Assembly: GCF_000225345.1 (NCBI RefSeq)
Contig: NC_015977.1
Location: 27,501 to 91,500 of the forward strand
Length of the DNA stretch: 64,000 nucleotides
Direction: 5' to 3'
Origin: Roseburia hominis A2-183
GTDB lineage: Bacteria > Bacillota > Clostridia > Lachnospirales > Lachnospiraceae
This document shows positions 19,333 to 28,959 of this stretch, piece by piece. Made by a program: the position numbers and the translations under genes. Below the pieces are notes generated by a model. That model saw only the letters and a program-made list of their open reading frames with translations. It was not told the origin of the DNA and did no database searches. Within the stretch, counting starts at the first letter, position 1, and every line of letters starts with the position of its first letter.

Positions 19333-20352
19333 TTATGTCAGTGGTCTGGTGCTTTCTCCCTGGATGATAACAGGAAGCGTTGTATAGCTTTGGATGAGAA
19401 GCTCCGGGTTCTGAAGCTTACGGATCATCATGGAGCCTGCCTGCACACCGGTATCATAGACATTGATATCTACAATGGTAAGCTGTGGGTCGATGATGCT
19501 GGAATATGGGTAGACGTCAAAGGTAAGTATGGCAATGTCATCCGGGATGGAAAGCTGCCGGTCTTTGACTGCCTGGATGACACCTAATGCGAGGGTGTTA
19601 TTTTCACATACAATAGCGCGAGGCGGTACAGGCTGTGTCAGCATATCAGAAGTAACAGAATAAGTGTGCTGCCAACTGGAATCGGTATTTCCGATACGGG
19701 CAGCCGGAATGTGAAAGCCTCTGTCTAACATGCCTGCCATAAATCCTTTTTGACGCTGGGCAGAAATATAATCGGTTTTGCGCTCTCCGATAAAGGCAAC
19801 ATCTGTATAACCACAGGCTATCATGTGGGCAGCGGCATATTCACCGGCAAGGGCGTGGTTGGTATCTACCCAGCATAAGCAGCTTTCAAAACTCGGATGT
19901 CCAATGATAATGTGTGGAAAGCCTGCATCCAGAATAAGATTTGCAATTTCTTTATTAATGGCAGAGCCGTGGATGATAAGACCATCGGAGGAACGGCTTG
20001 TGATAACTTCGCTGACTTTTTCTCCGGGATAGTGCTCTTCAGAAGTGTTGACAAGCGTTAGGGAATAGTTGTTTTCGGACAAGGTATGGTGTACGCCGCA
20101 CATAATGTCAAACATATGCGGATTCCGATAAGCAGTATCTTTCTCCAGATTGGTAAGATAGACAATATTGGAAGTAGCACCTTTTGCAAAGTTTACAGCC
20201 CGGGAGTTAGGGGTATAATGAAGCTTTTCAATTGCTGCATGAACCTTTTCCACAGTGGCTGGGGATATGGTGGTCCAGTGATTTAAAACTTTAGAAACAG
20301 TGGATTTGGAAACACCGGCTTCATTGGCAACATCATTGATGGTAACAGACAT
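19333..20352 (-). CDS. LacI-family transcriptional regulator
   Basis: A 339-aa repressor. The N-terminal LacI helix-turn-helix begins TINDVANEAGVSKSTVSKVL, followed by a hinge (residues 45-58) and a periplasmic-binding-protein-like sugar sensor domain. The start at 20352 has AGGAGG upstream; a longer ORF lacks any such site and would include the promoter. Divergent to the maltodextrin transporter and GH13 operon, which it most likely controls. Matching operator sequences lie in both promoters, so it probably also represses itself. Confidence 0.93.
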   Translation of the reverse strand: MSVTINDVANEAGVSKSTVSKVLNHWTTISPATVEKVHAAIEKLHYTPNSRAVNFAKGATSNIVYLTNLEKDTAYRNPHMFDIMCGVHHTLSENNYSLTLVNTSEEHYPGEKVSEVITSRSSDGLIIHGSAINKEIANLILDAGFPHIIIGHPSFESCLCWVDTNHALAGEYAAAHMIACGYTDVAFIGERKTDYISAQRQKGFMAGMLDRGFHIPAARIGNTDSSWQHTYSVTSDMLTQPVPPRAIVCENNTLALGVIQAVKDRQLSIPDDIAILTFDVYPYSSIIDPQLTIVDINVYDTGVQAGSMMIRKLQNPELLIQSYTTLPVIIQGESTRPLT

Positions 20353-20388
20353 AAAATACCTCCTAAAAAAATGTATAAATTTACAAAT

Positions 20389-20417
20389 ACAATATAGCGG
20401 TTTCCTAACAAAGTCAA
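20389..20417 (-). promoter_or_regulatory. LacI gene promoter with overlapping operator half
   Basis: On the minus strand: TTGACT (20412-20417), a 17-bp spacer and TATTGT (20389-20394). The spacer holds CGGTTTCCTAA (20398-20408, + strand), the same 11-mer as in the operator at 20517, which suggests autorepression. Confidence 0.6.
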
Positions 20418-20516
20418 TCATTTTTGACAAATAAACATTGTAAACAATGGGAAGAAGTGATAGATATAGACTTAGCAAGAGGAACAAATTGCATGAAAAA
20501 AAGAAAATAAAGAAAA

Positions 20517-20535
20517 CGGTTTCCTAAAGAAACCG
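20517..20535 (+). promoter_or_regulatory. LacI-type operator before the maltodextrin operon
   Basis: A perfect 19-bp palindrome with an odd centre: CGGTTTC-CTAAA-GAAACCG. It lies 19 bp before the binding-protein start codon, inside the leader. A possible promoter is TAAACA (20441-20446), an 18-bp spacer and TATAGA (20465-20470). CATTG-TAAA-CAATG (20436-20449) overlaps its -35 box. Confidence 0.7.
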
Positions 20536-20553
20536 GAAAACGGAGGTATTTTT

Positions 20554-21816
20554 ATGAAGAAAAGGGTGTTGAGTCTGTTGCTCTGTACCGCAATGACAAT
20601 CGGCGCATTATCCGGTTGTGGAAAAGATGCAGGAAAAGACGAAGGACAGACTACAGAAGTACTTGGAAATGATGCAGGGGATGAAATGACAGAAGTAAAA
20701 ATCTGGCATGATGGGGATGAGAATATCATGCAGACCATTGCAGATTGTGCGAATGAGAAACTGGCAGAGGATAATATCAAGGTTACCTTTGAAAAGAAGA
20801 GTGGTCTGACCGACCAGCTTCAGTTATATGGAAATGATGAATCCAACGGACCGGATATGTATCTTTATGCACATGATTCATTGGGAACATTTGCAGAAAT
20901 GGGAATTTTAGCTCCGATTACGGATGTTATCAGTGAGGATGTAATGGCAGATTTATTACCGATGACCGTAGAAGCAGGTAATTATAAGGATACCCAGTAC
21001 CTGCTGCCGGTTTATTATGAGACATTGCTCTTTATGTATAATAAGGCAAGATGGGAAGGTGATGTGCCGGAAACAACAGATGAACTGTATGATTATATGG
21101 TAGCACATACCGATGTGGATGCAGGAACTTATGCACTGGTAAATCAGCATTCTACCGCATACAATGTGGCACCGGTGATCAATGGTTTTGGTGGATATAT
21201 TATTGATAAGGATGCAGATCCTGGATTAAATACAAAGGAAACCAAGGATGCTATCGCGTACAATCAGAAATTTGCAGCATTGGAGGCAGATGGAGATTAC
21301 AACACAGTAACTGCATTATTCAATGAAGGTCAGGCAGCAGCAATCATCGGTGGACCATGGCTGGTATCCGGAATCAAGGCGGCGGGCATTGACCTTGGTA
21401 TTAAATCCTTAGCGGATTTTAAACTTCCGAATGGAAACGGACTGGCACCATATTCTGGTGTACAGAGCATTGGTGTCTTAAAATATGCAGCAGAAAATAA
21501 GAAAGAAGCAATTGCAAAAGCATTAGAGACAATTGCAAGCCCGGAAGTAGGTATTGCACTGGCGAATAAATCAAACTGTGCACCGGCAAACAGCAAAGCA
21601 TATGATGATGCAGATGTTGCTGCAAATGAGATGATTATGGCAATGAAAGCAACTGCAGAAACTGCACAGCCTATGCCAAACATTCCTCAGATGAGCGTTA
21701 TGTGGGGACCGGCAGAAGCATTTTTGGCGGCAGTCAACAAATCCGGGGAAGATATTGACACTGCAGCAGAAACTTATCAGCAGGAGGCATTGGATGCCAT
21801 TGCTGATATGCAGTAA
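20554..21816 (+). CDS. maltodextrin-type ABC transporter, solute-binding lipoprotein
   Basis: A 420-aa lipoprotein. The signal peptide ends at the lipobox LSGC with Cys23, followed by a Gly/Asp/Glu-rich linker. The rest is a family 1 (MalE/MdxE type) solute-binding fold with conserved stretches such as VKIWHDGDE near 49 and AAIIGGPWLVSGIKAAG near 260. It should catch maltose or maltodextrins outside the membrane and deliver them to the two permeases encoded behind it. No ATPase is in this operon, so a shared MsmX-type ATPase is likely. The ribosome binding site is GGAGG. Confidence 0.92.
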   Translation: MKKRVLSLLLCTAMTIGALSGCGKDAGKDEGQTTEVLGNDAGDEMTEVKIWHDGDENIMQTIADCANEKLAEDNIKVTFEKKSGLTDQLQLYGNDESNGPDMYLYAHDSLGTFAEMGILAPITDVISEDVMADLLPMTVEAGNYKDTQYLLPVYYETLLFMYNKARWEGDVPETTDELYDYMVAHTDVDAGTYALVNQHSTAYNVAPVINGFGGYIIDKDADPGLNTKETKDAIAYNQKFAALEADGDYNTVTALFNEGQAAAIIGGPWLVSGIKAAGIDLGIKSLADFKLPNGNGLAPYSGVQSIGVLKYAAENKKEAIAKALETIASPEVGIALANKSNCAPANSKAYDDADVAANEMIMAMKATAETAQPMPNIPQMSVMWGPAEAFLAAVNKSGEDIDTAAETYQQEALDAIADMQ

Positions 21817-21870
21817 GAAGGAGTTTATTTAGAAGCAATAAAGAGGAAAATCAGGAAGAGAAGTGTGTAT

Positions 21871-22764
21871 ATGAAGATCAAACGGAAATTAACACCATGG
21901 CTTTACAGTATGCCGGCGCTGATATTGATTGGAATGGTTATTGTATTCCCAATTATTTATACGGGTTATATATCACTGACCAATATGAATCTTTTTCACT
22001 GGTCAAATTATGAATTTATCGGACTATCCAACTATAGCAGGGCATTATTAAAGGCAGACTCCGGTTTCCTTGGAGCACTGTTTACAACATTACTTTGGAC
22101 CGCATTAAATATGGTGATACAGGTAGTTGTGGCATATTTTATTGCATTGGGATTTCAAGGAGAAGATTTCAAGGGAAAACGTGTATACAAGACCCTTTTG
22201 ATGTTTCCGTGGGCAATGCCTGCATATGTGTCCATTCTTTTGTGGAGAGTAGGCATTTATAACACAGAGTTTGGTCTTCTGAATAAGATTCTGGTGGCAC
22301 TTGGCTTTGGAAAGGTAAATTTCCTTTCCACCAATGTGCCGGCATTTCTCTCCTGTATGACCTTAAACCTGTGGATGGCATTGCCGTTTATGATTATGAT
22401 GATAGACGGTGCACTGTCCAGCATTGACCGCAGCTATTATGAAAGCGCAGAACTGGATGGAGCAGGTTTCTGGTCAAAGAACATCCATATTACCGTTCCG
22501 GCAATGAAAGGAATTATTGCACCGGCGGTTATTATGACGACATTTACCACATTTAAGCAGTTTGATATCGTATATCTTCTTACGATGCAGAAGGGAGCAT
22601 ATTCAGGAGCAACCTTACAAACCGTAATTACCTATGCACAGCAGAATGCGTTTGTTTCAAATAACTATGGGCTGTCCTCTGCGGTATCCATGATTATCTT
22701 TTTCCTCATCATGGTATTTTCGCTGTTTACCAATCGAGGGGTAAAGGAGAAAAATTATGACTAA
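21871..22764 (+). CDS. maltodextrin-type ABC permease, MalF-like
   Basis: A 297-aa membrane protein with six helices and the binding-protein-dependent transport signature EAA-like loop YYESAELDGAGFWSKN near 190. It is shorter than E. coli MalF, as normal for Gram-positive homologues. The ATG at 21871 was preferred over a GTG six bases upstream. It overlaps the next gene by 8 nt, which points to translational coupling and a 1:1 complex with the second permease. Confidence 0.92.
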   Translation: MKIKRKLTPWLYSMPALILIGMVIVFPIIYTGYISLTNMNLFHWSNYEFIGLSNYSRALLKADSGFLGALFTTLLWTALNMVIQVVVAYFIALGFQGEDFKGKRVYKTLLMFPWAMPAYVSILLWRVGIYNTEFGLLNKILVALGFGKVNFLSTNVPAFLSCMTLNLWMALPFMIMMIDGALSSIDRSYYESAELDGAGFWSKNIHITVPAMKGIIAPAVIMTTFTTFKQFDIVYLLTMQKGAYSGATLQTVITYAQQNAFVSNNYGLSSAVSMIIFFLIMVFSLFTNRGVKEKNYD

Positions 22765-23602
22765 GAAAAAGAGAAAACAGATTTTACAGCGTAGCGGATT
22801 ACATATTTTTTATATTATACTGTGTCTGCTGGCACTGGTGCCGATTTTATATGCGTTGAATCTTTCCTTTGAAAGGGGAAGTGGAGCATTGTCCTCTGGA
22901 TTATCTTTGTTTCCAAAGGAATTTACACTGGATAATTATAAAAATATACTGACGCAGAAGCCGTTTTTGCGGTGGTTTTATAACTCTGCCGTATTAAGCT
23001 TCTTTACAATGGTCATTGCTATCGGATTTGCCGTGGTGTCATCTTATGCATTTTCAAGATACCGTTTTAAAGGAAGAAATGGCATTTTAAAATTACTGCT
23101 TCTCTTAAATGCATTCCCACAGATCCTGTCCATGTTTGCATTATTCCGTCTTTTAAAACAGATGAATATGCTGGACACGAAACTGGGACTGGTGATTATT
23201 TATGCGGGAAGCATGTGCATCTTCTCTATCTGGAATATGAAGGGGTATTTTGATACCATTCCGGTAGAAATTGAAGAAGCATCGAAAATTGACGGTGCAT
23301 CGGATTTCCAGCTGCTGTGGAAGGTAGTAATGCCGCTGGCTCGTCCGGCAATCATTGTAACTTCTGTGATGGTACTTATTTTTGTATGGAATGAATATCT
23401 GTTTTCCACAACATTTCTACTGAATGAAAACAGTTATACACTGGCAGGTGGATTATATCAGTTACAGTCCAGCGATTACACCAGAAGCTGGGGAATGTTT
23501 TCCGCAGCCGCTATCCTGGTATCTGTTCCAGTGCTGATTATTTTCTTCTGTATACAAAAGTATATGGTATCCGGTCTTACTGCAGGTGGTGTGAAAGGAT
23601 AG
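22757..23602 (+). CDS. maltodextrin-type ABC permease, MalG-like
   Basis: A 281-aa permease with six membrane helices. The EAA loop reads EIEEASKIDGASDFQLLWKV near 174-193, which contacts the ATPase. The N-terminal extracellular part has FPKEFTLDNY, typical of MalG proteins. It starts within the end of the MalF-like gene and is followed after 7 bp by the GH13 enzyme. Confidence 0.92.
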   Translation: MTKKKRKQILQRSGLHIFYIILCLLALVPILYALNLSFERGSGALSSGLSLFPKEFTLDNYKNILTQKPFLRWFYNSAVLSFFTMVIAIGFAVVSSYAFSRYRFKGRNGILKLLLLLNAFPQILSMFALFRLLKQMNMLDTKLGLVIIYAGSMCIFSIWNMKGYFDTIPVEIEEASKIDGASDFQLLWKVVMPLARPAIIVTSVMVLIFVWNEYLFSTTFLLNENSYTLAGGLYQLQSSDYTRSWGMFSAAAILVSVPVLIIFFCIQKYMVSGLTAGGVKG

Positions 23603-23609
23603 AAATAAA

Positions 23610-25376
23610 ATGGAAAAAGAAGCAATTTTGCATATTCCACTGTCACAATTTGCCTTTGCAGAAAAAGAAGACCGGCTGGTAATAAGAATCCGTTGTAAAA
23701 AGGACGATTTAAAACGGTGCGTGCTGTATTGGGGAGACCGGGTGGCGATGGAAGAGCCACTTCCGGTGAAACAAAGTGAAATGGAACATGTGGCATCCGA
23801 TATGCTTTATGATTATTATGAAGTTAAGATTACATCTCCGTATACCAGGGTATGCTATTATTTCCGGTTAGAGGACGATACAGAAAGCCTTTATTATTAT
23901 GGAAGAGGATTTGCAGAGAAACTGTCCTGTGGCAGGGCAGAATATTTTCAGTTTCCATATATTCGAAGAGAGGATATTTTAGATATCCCGGAGTGGGCAG
24001 AAGACATTGTTATGTATCATATTTTCCCGGACAGTTTTGCAAATGACAGACGGGAACTGAAGGAAAAAGCGACAAGGCATATGCTTTTGCCGGATGAAAA
24101 AAGCGACAGCAATGGAAAAATTTTACCGGACCGGATTTGCAAGAATCATCTGGGTGGTACACTGAAAGGAATTTGTGAAAACCTTGACTATATCGAAAAG
24201 CTTGGAATTAACTGCATTTATCTGAATCCGATTTTTGAAGCGGCGTCTTATCATAAATATGATACCATTGATTATTTTGAAATCGACCCCTGTCTTGGAA
24301 ATAAAGTGGATTTAAAAGAACTGGTGCAGCAGTGCCACAAGAGAGGAATCCGTGTTATTTTAGATGGTGTATTTAATCATTGTGGAGCAGATTTCTTTGC
24401 ATTCCGGGATGTGCGGCAGAAGGGAAAAGCATCAAGATATTATAACTGGTTTTATTATCTGCCGGAAACGATACAGTACGCTGATCCGCCGGATTATGAG
24501 GCGTTTGCCTATGTAAAGGAAATGCCAAAGCTTAATACCGGAAATCCTGAAGTGGTGGAGTACCTTTGCAATGTTGGAACTTACTGGATTCGGGAAGCAG
24601 ACATTGACGGCTGGCGCTTGGATGTGGCAAATGAAATCAATCATGAATTCTGGAGAACCTTCCGTCATGCGGTGAGAGCAGTAAAAGAGGATTTATTTCT
24701 AATAGGCGAAATCTGGGAAGAAGCAGGCATCTGGCTTCAGGGAGACCAGTTTGATTCTACGATGAATTATACTTTTTCTTATCTGTGCCGGGATTTTTTT
24801 GGAAAGGGAGAACTTTCGGTCAGTGAATTTGATGCCCAGATGCAGCAGATGATTTACCGCTACCCATGGCAGGTGAGTCTGGCACAGATGAATTTTCTGG
24901 ATTCCCATGATATTCCGAGATTTTTAAGCTATTGCAATGGAAATAGAAAGAGAATGGAGCTGGCATTTTTCTATCTCTTTATGGGGGTGGGCGTGCCATC
25001 GGTATTCTATGGGGATGAAGTGTATATCGAGGGAATGAAAGAGCTGGAGTATCGGGCAGCCATGGACTGGCAGGCAGTAATGGAGCAGCAGATAGAAAAC
25101 AACAGATTACAGGGAAATCTGGCAGAGAAGTTCAGCTGCTGGATTGTACTCCGAAAAGAGCATGTGGCGTTACGCAAGGGCAATTACCGGACAATTTACT
25201 GCAATGATATTACAGGAGCATATGTATTTTCGCGTAGTTTTGGGGACGACAAAGTCCTGATATTTTTAAATACCGGCACCGGCAGTGTGACACTGACATC
25301 AGTGGAAGTTCCGCAGTTGCAGAAAAAAAAGATAATTCTTTCTTCCTATGAGGGAAAACTTTTGGCTGTTTTGTAA
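23610..25376 (+). CDS. GH13 glycosidase, neopullulanase/cyclomaltodextrinase type
   Basis: A 588-aa cytoplasmic alpha-glucan hydrolase. A beta-sandwich of about 125 residues (CBM34-like) precedes the catalytic barrel. All GH13 regions are present: DGVFNH at 252-257, GWRLDVANE with nucleophile Asp338, GEIW with acid/base Glu367, and DSHD with Asp434. The N-terminal domain and lack of a signal peptide point to a GH13_20-like maltogenic amylase or neopullulanase acting on imported maltodextrins. It is co-transcribed with the ABC importer. Exact linkage preference is unknown. Confidence 0.9.
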   Translation: MEKEAILHIPLSQFAFAEKEDRLVIRIRCKKDDLKRCVLYWGDRVAMEEPLPVKQSEMEHVASDMLYDYYEVKITSPYTRVCYYFRLEDDTESLYYYGRGFAEKLSCGRAEYFQFPYIRREDILDIPEWAEDIVMYHIFPDSFANDRRELKEKATRHMLLPDEKSDSNGKILPDRICKNHLGGTLKGICENLDYIEKLGINCIYLNPIFEAASYHKYDTIDYFEIDPCLGNKVDLKELVQQCHKRGIRVILDGVFNHCGADFFAFRDVRQKGKASRYYNWFYYLPETIQYADPPDYEAFAYVKEMPKLNTGNPEVVEYLCNVGTYWIREADIDGWRLDVANEINHEFWRTFRHAVRAVKEDLFLIGEIWEEAGIWLQGDQFDSTMNYTFSYLCRDFFGKGELSVSEFDAQMQQMIYRYPWQVSLAQMNFLDSHDIPRFLSYCNGNRKRMELAFFYLFMGVGVPSVFYGDEVYIEGMKELEYRAAMDWQAVMEQQIENNRLQGNLAEKFSCWIVLRKEHVALRKGNYRTIYCNDITGAYVFSRSFGDDKVLIFLNTGTGSVTLTSVEVPQLQKKKIILSSYEGKLLAVL

Positions 25377-25423
25377 AAACAAAAGATATTTCTATAAATA
25401 GTATCGTTCTTTAAAAAAGATAA

Positions 25424-25452
25424 GAGACATCTTTACATACGTGTGCTATACT
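25424..25452 (+). promoter_or_regulatory. candidate promoter of the DUF362 gene
   Basis: GAGACA (25424-25429), a 17-bp spacer and TATACT (25447-25452), with a start near 25459. It lies inside the longest ORF, so a later start codon is needed. Confidence 0.45.
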
Positions 25453-25559
25453 TTGGAAAAGAATACATGAAAGACAAATGGGGAATAGAAGTAACGGATA
25501 GAAATACGTTCCAAACAGCGATGTTGAAATCGAGTCAGGAGAAAGGCTGGATTCTGTAT

Positions 25560-26432
25560 ATGAGTGAAAAAGCAAAAGTATACTTTTCAAAAGAAATCAG
25601 CCCGGAGAAGGTATTAGAGATGTATCAGCTTCTCGGGAAGAAGCTGGACGGCAAAGTGGCGATCAAGCTTCACTCCGGTGAGGCGGGGAACCAGAATTTT
25701 TTAAAACCGGAATTCTGGAAGCCGGTCATTGATTACGTTGGCGGTACCGTTGTGGAATGCAACACTGCATACGAAGGCGAGCGTAATACAACCGCCAAGC
25801 ACAAAAAGACGCTGGAGGCACATGGATGGAGCCGGTACTTTAAAGTCGATCTTCTGGATGCGGAGGGACCGGATCTGGAGCTTGCGATCCCGAACGGCAA
25901 AGTCATTCAGAAGAACTTTGTAGGAAAAGACCTTGCGGATTATGATTCGCTTCTGGTTCTCTCCCATTTCAAGGGACATCCGATGGGAGGATACGGCGGA
26001 GCGCTCAAACAGCTTTCGATCGGCATTGCATCTTCCGCCGGCAAGGCATATATTCATGGTGCAGGAAAGCCGGAAGATATCTGGACGGCAGACCACGACT
26101 CTTTCCTGGAGTCTATGGCGGATGCGGCATCTTCCGTTGTCGATTACTTTAAGGGGAATGCAGTTTACGTCAATGTCATGAAAAATATGTCGGTTGACTG
26201 TGACTGCTGTGCAGTGGCGGAGGATCCGTGCATGGAGGATATGGGTATCCTGATTTCGACAGATCCGATTGCAATTGATCAGGCATGTCTTGATCTGGTC
26301 TATGCGAGTGACGATCCGGGCAGAGATCATCTGCTCGAGCGAATCGAATCCAGACATGGCGTACACACCATCGAGGCGGCCGCAGCCTTAGGTTTCGGAA
26401 CCCGCGAGTACGAACTGATCACGGTTGCCTAG
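25560..26432 (+). CDS. DUF362 domain protein
   Basis: A 290-aa protein of the DUF362 family, conserved in anaerobes. Conserved blocks are KLHSGEAGNQNFL near 38-50, VECNTAYEGERNTT near 68-81, SHFKGHPMGGYGGALKQLS and a Cys cluster CDCCAVAEDPC near 224-234 that could hold metal or an iron-sulfur cluster. The biochemical role is not established. The start at 25560 is where family similarity begins, but its ribosome binding site is weak; earlier in-frame starts overlap the candidate promoter. The next gene follows after 30 bp. Confidence 0.75.
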   Translation: MSEKAKVYFSKEISPEKVLEMYQLLGKKLDGKVAIKLHSGEAGNQNFLKPEFWKPVIDYVGGTVVECNTAYEGERNTTAKHKKTLEAHGWSRYFKVDLLDAEGPDLELAIPNGKVIQKNFVGKDLADYDSLLVLSHFKGHPMGGYGGALKQLSIGIASSAGKAYIHGAGKPEDIWTADHDSFLESMADAASSVVDYFKGNAVYVNVMKNMSVDCDCCAVAEDPCMEDMGILISTDPIAIDQACLDLVYASDDPGRDHLLERIESRHGVHTIEAAAALGFGTREYELITVA

Positions 26433-26462
26433 ACCGGGAATCAGCGAGGTGACGAGGCAGAT

Positions 26463-27374
26463 ATGGCTTCATTAAAAAAAGATACCGCATACTATCACCT
26501 TCCGGGGCTGTTTGAATTTTATGAATTGTATCGCGTGTTTCTGCCGCTGTTCTATGAGCACAGGGAATATTTTTACGACTGGTGCGACATCGGATCGATC
26601 TATGGTGCACCGGCGGACTGTCTCTGGGGCGGAGGCCGCGTCGGGTTCGGAGATCACGACTCCGCGGAGATTCTGGCGTTGCTGCGGGAGTACGGAATTT
26701 CTGCCCGGCTGACGTTCAGCAACTCTCTGCTGCGGGAGGAGCATCTCTCGGACCGGAAATGTAATGACCTGTGTGCCCTGTTTGAGGAAGGTGGGGATCA
26801 AAGAAACGGTGTGATCGTTCACTCGGATCTGTTGTTAGCGTATTTGAAGCAGCAGTATCCGGGGTTCTATTTTGTCTCCTCGACCACCAAGGTTCTGACG
26901 GATTTTGAGGATCTTCGCGGGGAGATCGACCGGGAGGATTTCCGCTATGTCGTGCCGGATTTCCGGCTGAATAAGGCGTTTGCGCAATGGGATACGCTGA
27001 CCGGATGGCAGAGGGACAAAGTGGAATTTCTGTGCAATGAATGCTGCTGGTTTGGCTGCAGGGACAGGAAGCGCTGTTACGAAGCCGTCAGTCGCAAAAA
27101 TCTCGGAGAAAGCGGCGGGGAGCATCACTGCGCGGCTCCGGATGCAGAGGGCGGCTATCTGTTTTCCAAAGCGATGGCTAATCCGGGATTTATCGGTACG
27201 GACGCCATAAAAAATGTCTACCTGCCCATGGGATTTTCCCAGTTCAAGATCGAGGGGCGGGGACTTGGCAGTGCGCTGATTCTGGAGTTCCTTCTCTACT
27301 ATATGACGAAACCCGGGTATCAGCTGCATGTCAGGGAAAAAATTTATCTGGACAATATGCTGGATCTGTTCTGA
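26463..27374 (+). CDS. uncharacterised protein with Cys cluster (possibly U32-like)
   Basis: A 303-aa soluble protein. It is not recognised with certainty. It has a Cys group NECCWFGCRDRKRC near 195-208 and a conserved-looking C-terminal segment FKIEGRGLGSALI near 261. A barrel-like pattern with a late Cys cluster and the sequence VVPDFRLNKAF resemble peptidase U32-type iron-sulfur proteins, but the match is weak. It lies 30 bp after the DUF362 gene with a GAGG ribosome binding site and is closed by a strong terminator. The two genes likely form an operon. Confidence 0.65.
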   Translation: MASLKKDTAYYHLPGLFEFYELYRVFLPLFYEHREYFYDWCDIGSIYGAPADCLWGGGRVGFGDHDSAEILALLREYGISARLTFSNSLLREEHLSDRKCNDLCALFEEGGDQRNGVIVHSDLLLAYLKQQYPGFYFVSSTTKVLTDFEDLRGEIDREDFRYVVPDFRLNKAFAQWDTLTGWQRDKVEFLCNECCWFGCRDRKRCYEAVSRKNLGESGGEHHCAAPDAEGGYLFSKAMANPGFIGTDAIKNVYLPMGFSQFKIEGRGLGSALILEFLLYYMTKPGYQLHVREKIYLDNMLDLF

Positions 27375-27403
27375 GTGGCAGCAATGGCGGCAGACGGGAA
27401 ATG

Positions 27404-27435
27404 GCACTGTTTTTCAAAAAAACAGTGCTTTTTTT
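27404..27435 (+). terminator. terminator after the DUF362 operon
   Basis: The perfect stem GCACTGTTTTT (27404-27414) pairs with AAAAACAGTGC (27418-27428), followed by T7. Confidence 0.92.
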
Positions 27436-27497
27436 GCGGGAAGATGTTAAGATGATCAGATAAACACAAAAGAGATCTTATAGAAGGAAAAGAACGT

Positions 27498-28889
27498 ATG
27501 AAGTTAGCAGAATTTAAGGAAAAATATATCGGAGACCGGGCGTTTTATAAAAGATATTTATATCTGGCGCTGCCCATGATTGTACAGAATGCGATCACGA
27601 ATCTCGTCAGCTTTCTGGATAACATCATGGTGGGACAGCTCGGCACGGAGCAGATGTCCGGGGTTGCCATCGTGAACCAGCTCATTTTTGTATACAATCT
27701 GGCGATTTTCGGCGCGGTTTCGGCAGCCAGTATTTTCGGGGCGCAGTATTACGGCAAGAGGAATCACAAGGGACATATGTATTCCTTCCGCTTTAAGCTA
27801 TATGCGGCGCTGCTTGTGACGGGGCTTACCATTCTGCTGTTTCTAACATGCGGGGACAATCTGATCTCGCTTTATCTGACGGATACCGCCGGAGACGGGG
27901 CGACGGATGTGGCGCTTGGGTATGGACTGCAGTATCTTGGGATCATGGTAGTGGGACTGGTTCCGTTTGCGGTCAACCAGGCGTATGCGACGAATATCAA
28001 GGAGACGGGACAGACGATGGTGCCGATGGTTGCGAGCTTTGTCGCTGTGGGAAGCAATGCGCTGTTAGATTATCTTCTGATCTTCGGAATCGGACCGTTC
28101 CCGGAGCTTGGTGTTGCCGGCGCCGCGCTTGCGACGGTGATTGCACGCTACATTGAGGCGTTCATCATTATTGTCTGGGCGCACAGCCATACCGGACAGA
28201 ACCTGTATTTAAAGGGCGCCTATACCGGATTTGGCATTCCGGGAGAGGAATTGAAGGCGATTATCGTGAAGGGATTTCCGCTGATGCTCAACGAGGTTCT
28301 GTGGGCGGCGGGTATGACAGCGGTCACACAGTGCTATTCCGTCCGCGGACTGGAGGTTGTGGCAGGACTGAATATCGCGACGACAATCACAAACCTGTTC
28401 AACATCATCTATCTGCAGCTTGGTTCCTGCATCAGTATCGTGGTCGGACAGTATCTGGGCGCCGGCGAGCTGGAAGAAGCAAAGGACGCAGACAACAAGA
28501 TGATCGTGTTCAGTGTGTTCTGCTGCGTGATCGTGGCAGGTCTTATGCTGGTGGTCGGAGGATTTTTCCCACAGATCTACAATACAACGGAGGAGATCAA
28601 GGCGCTTGCGACAAGCTTCATCGCCGTATCGGCGATGATCATGCCGTTCTGTTCATTCAGCCATGCGTCGTACTTTACGCTGCGATCGGGCGGAAAGACG
28701 ATGGTTACGTTCCTGTTTGACTCTGTTTTCACGTGGATCGTTGTCGTGCCGGCCGCGTTTGTACTGGCACGTTTTACAGGACTTGGCATTGTGAGCGTGT
28801 ACTTTCTGGTGCAGGCGACCGAGCTGATTAAGGTGGCGATCGGATACCGCATGGTGCGGAGCAATGTATGGCTGGTGCAGATGGTGTAG
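27498..28889 (+). CDS. MATE-family efflux transporter
   Basis: A 463-aa membrane protein with twelve predicted helices in two halves, the multidrug and toxic compound extrusion fold. The first helix region reads LPMIVQNAITNLVSFLDNIMVGQLG, typical of the family (quoted here as a landmark near residues 26-50). It exports cationic drugs or metabolites using a Na+ or H+ gradient; the substrate is unknown. It has an AGAAGGAAAAG-type ribosome binding site and stands between two strong boundaries, likely monocistronic. Confidence 0.93.
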   Translation: MKLAEFKEKYIGDRAFYKRYLYLALPMIVQNAITNLVSFLDNIMVGQLGTEQMSGVAIVNQLIFVYNLAIFGAVSAASIFGAQYYGKRNHKGHMYSFRFKLYAALLVTGLTILLFLTCGDNLISLYLTDTAGDGATDVALGYGLQYLGIMVVGLVPFAVNQAYATNIKETGQTMVPMVASFVAVGSNALLDYLLIFGIGPFPELGVAGAALATVIARYIEAFIIIVWAHSHTGQNLYLKGAYTGFGIPGEELKAIIVKGFPLMLNEVLWAAGMTAVTQCYSVRGLEVVAGLNIATTITNLFNIIYLQLGSCISIVVGQYLGAGELEEAKDADNKMIVFSVFCCVIVAGLMLVVGGFFPQIYNTTEEIKALATSFIAVSAMIMPFCSFSHASYFTLRSGGKTMVTFLFDSVFTWIVVVPAAFVLARFTGLGIVSVYFLVQATELIKVAIGYRMVRSNVWLVQMV

Positions 28890-28959
28890 CTGCCCGGGCG
28901 GAGAAGAAATCCGCGCAGAAAAGCAGTGAAAAATAACGGGAGCAGGTGAGACAGGATTT

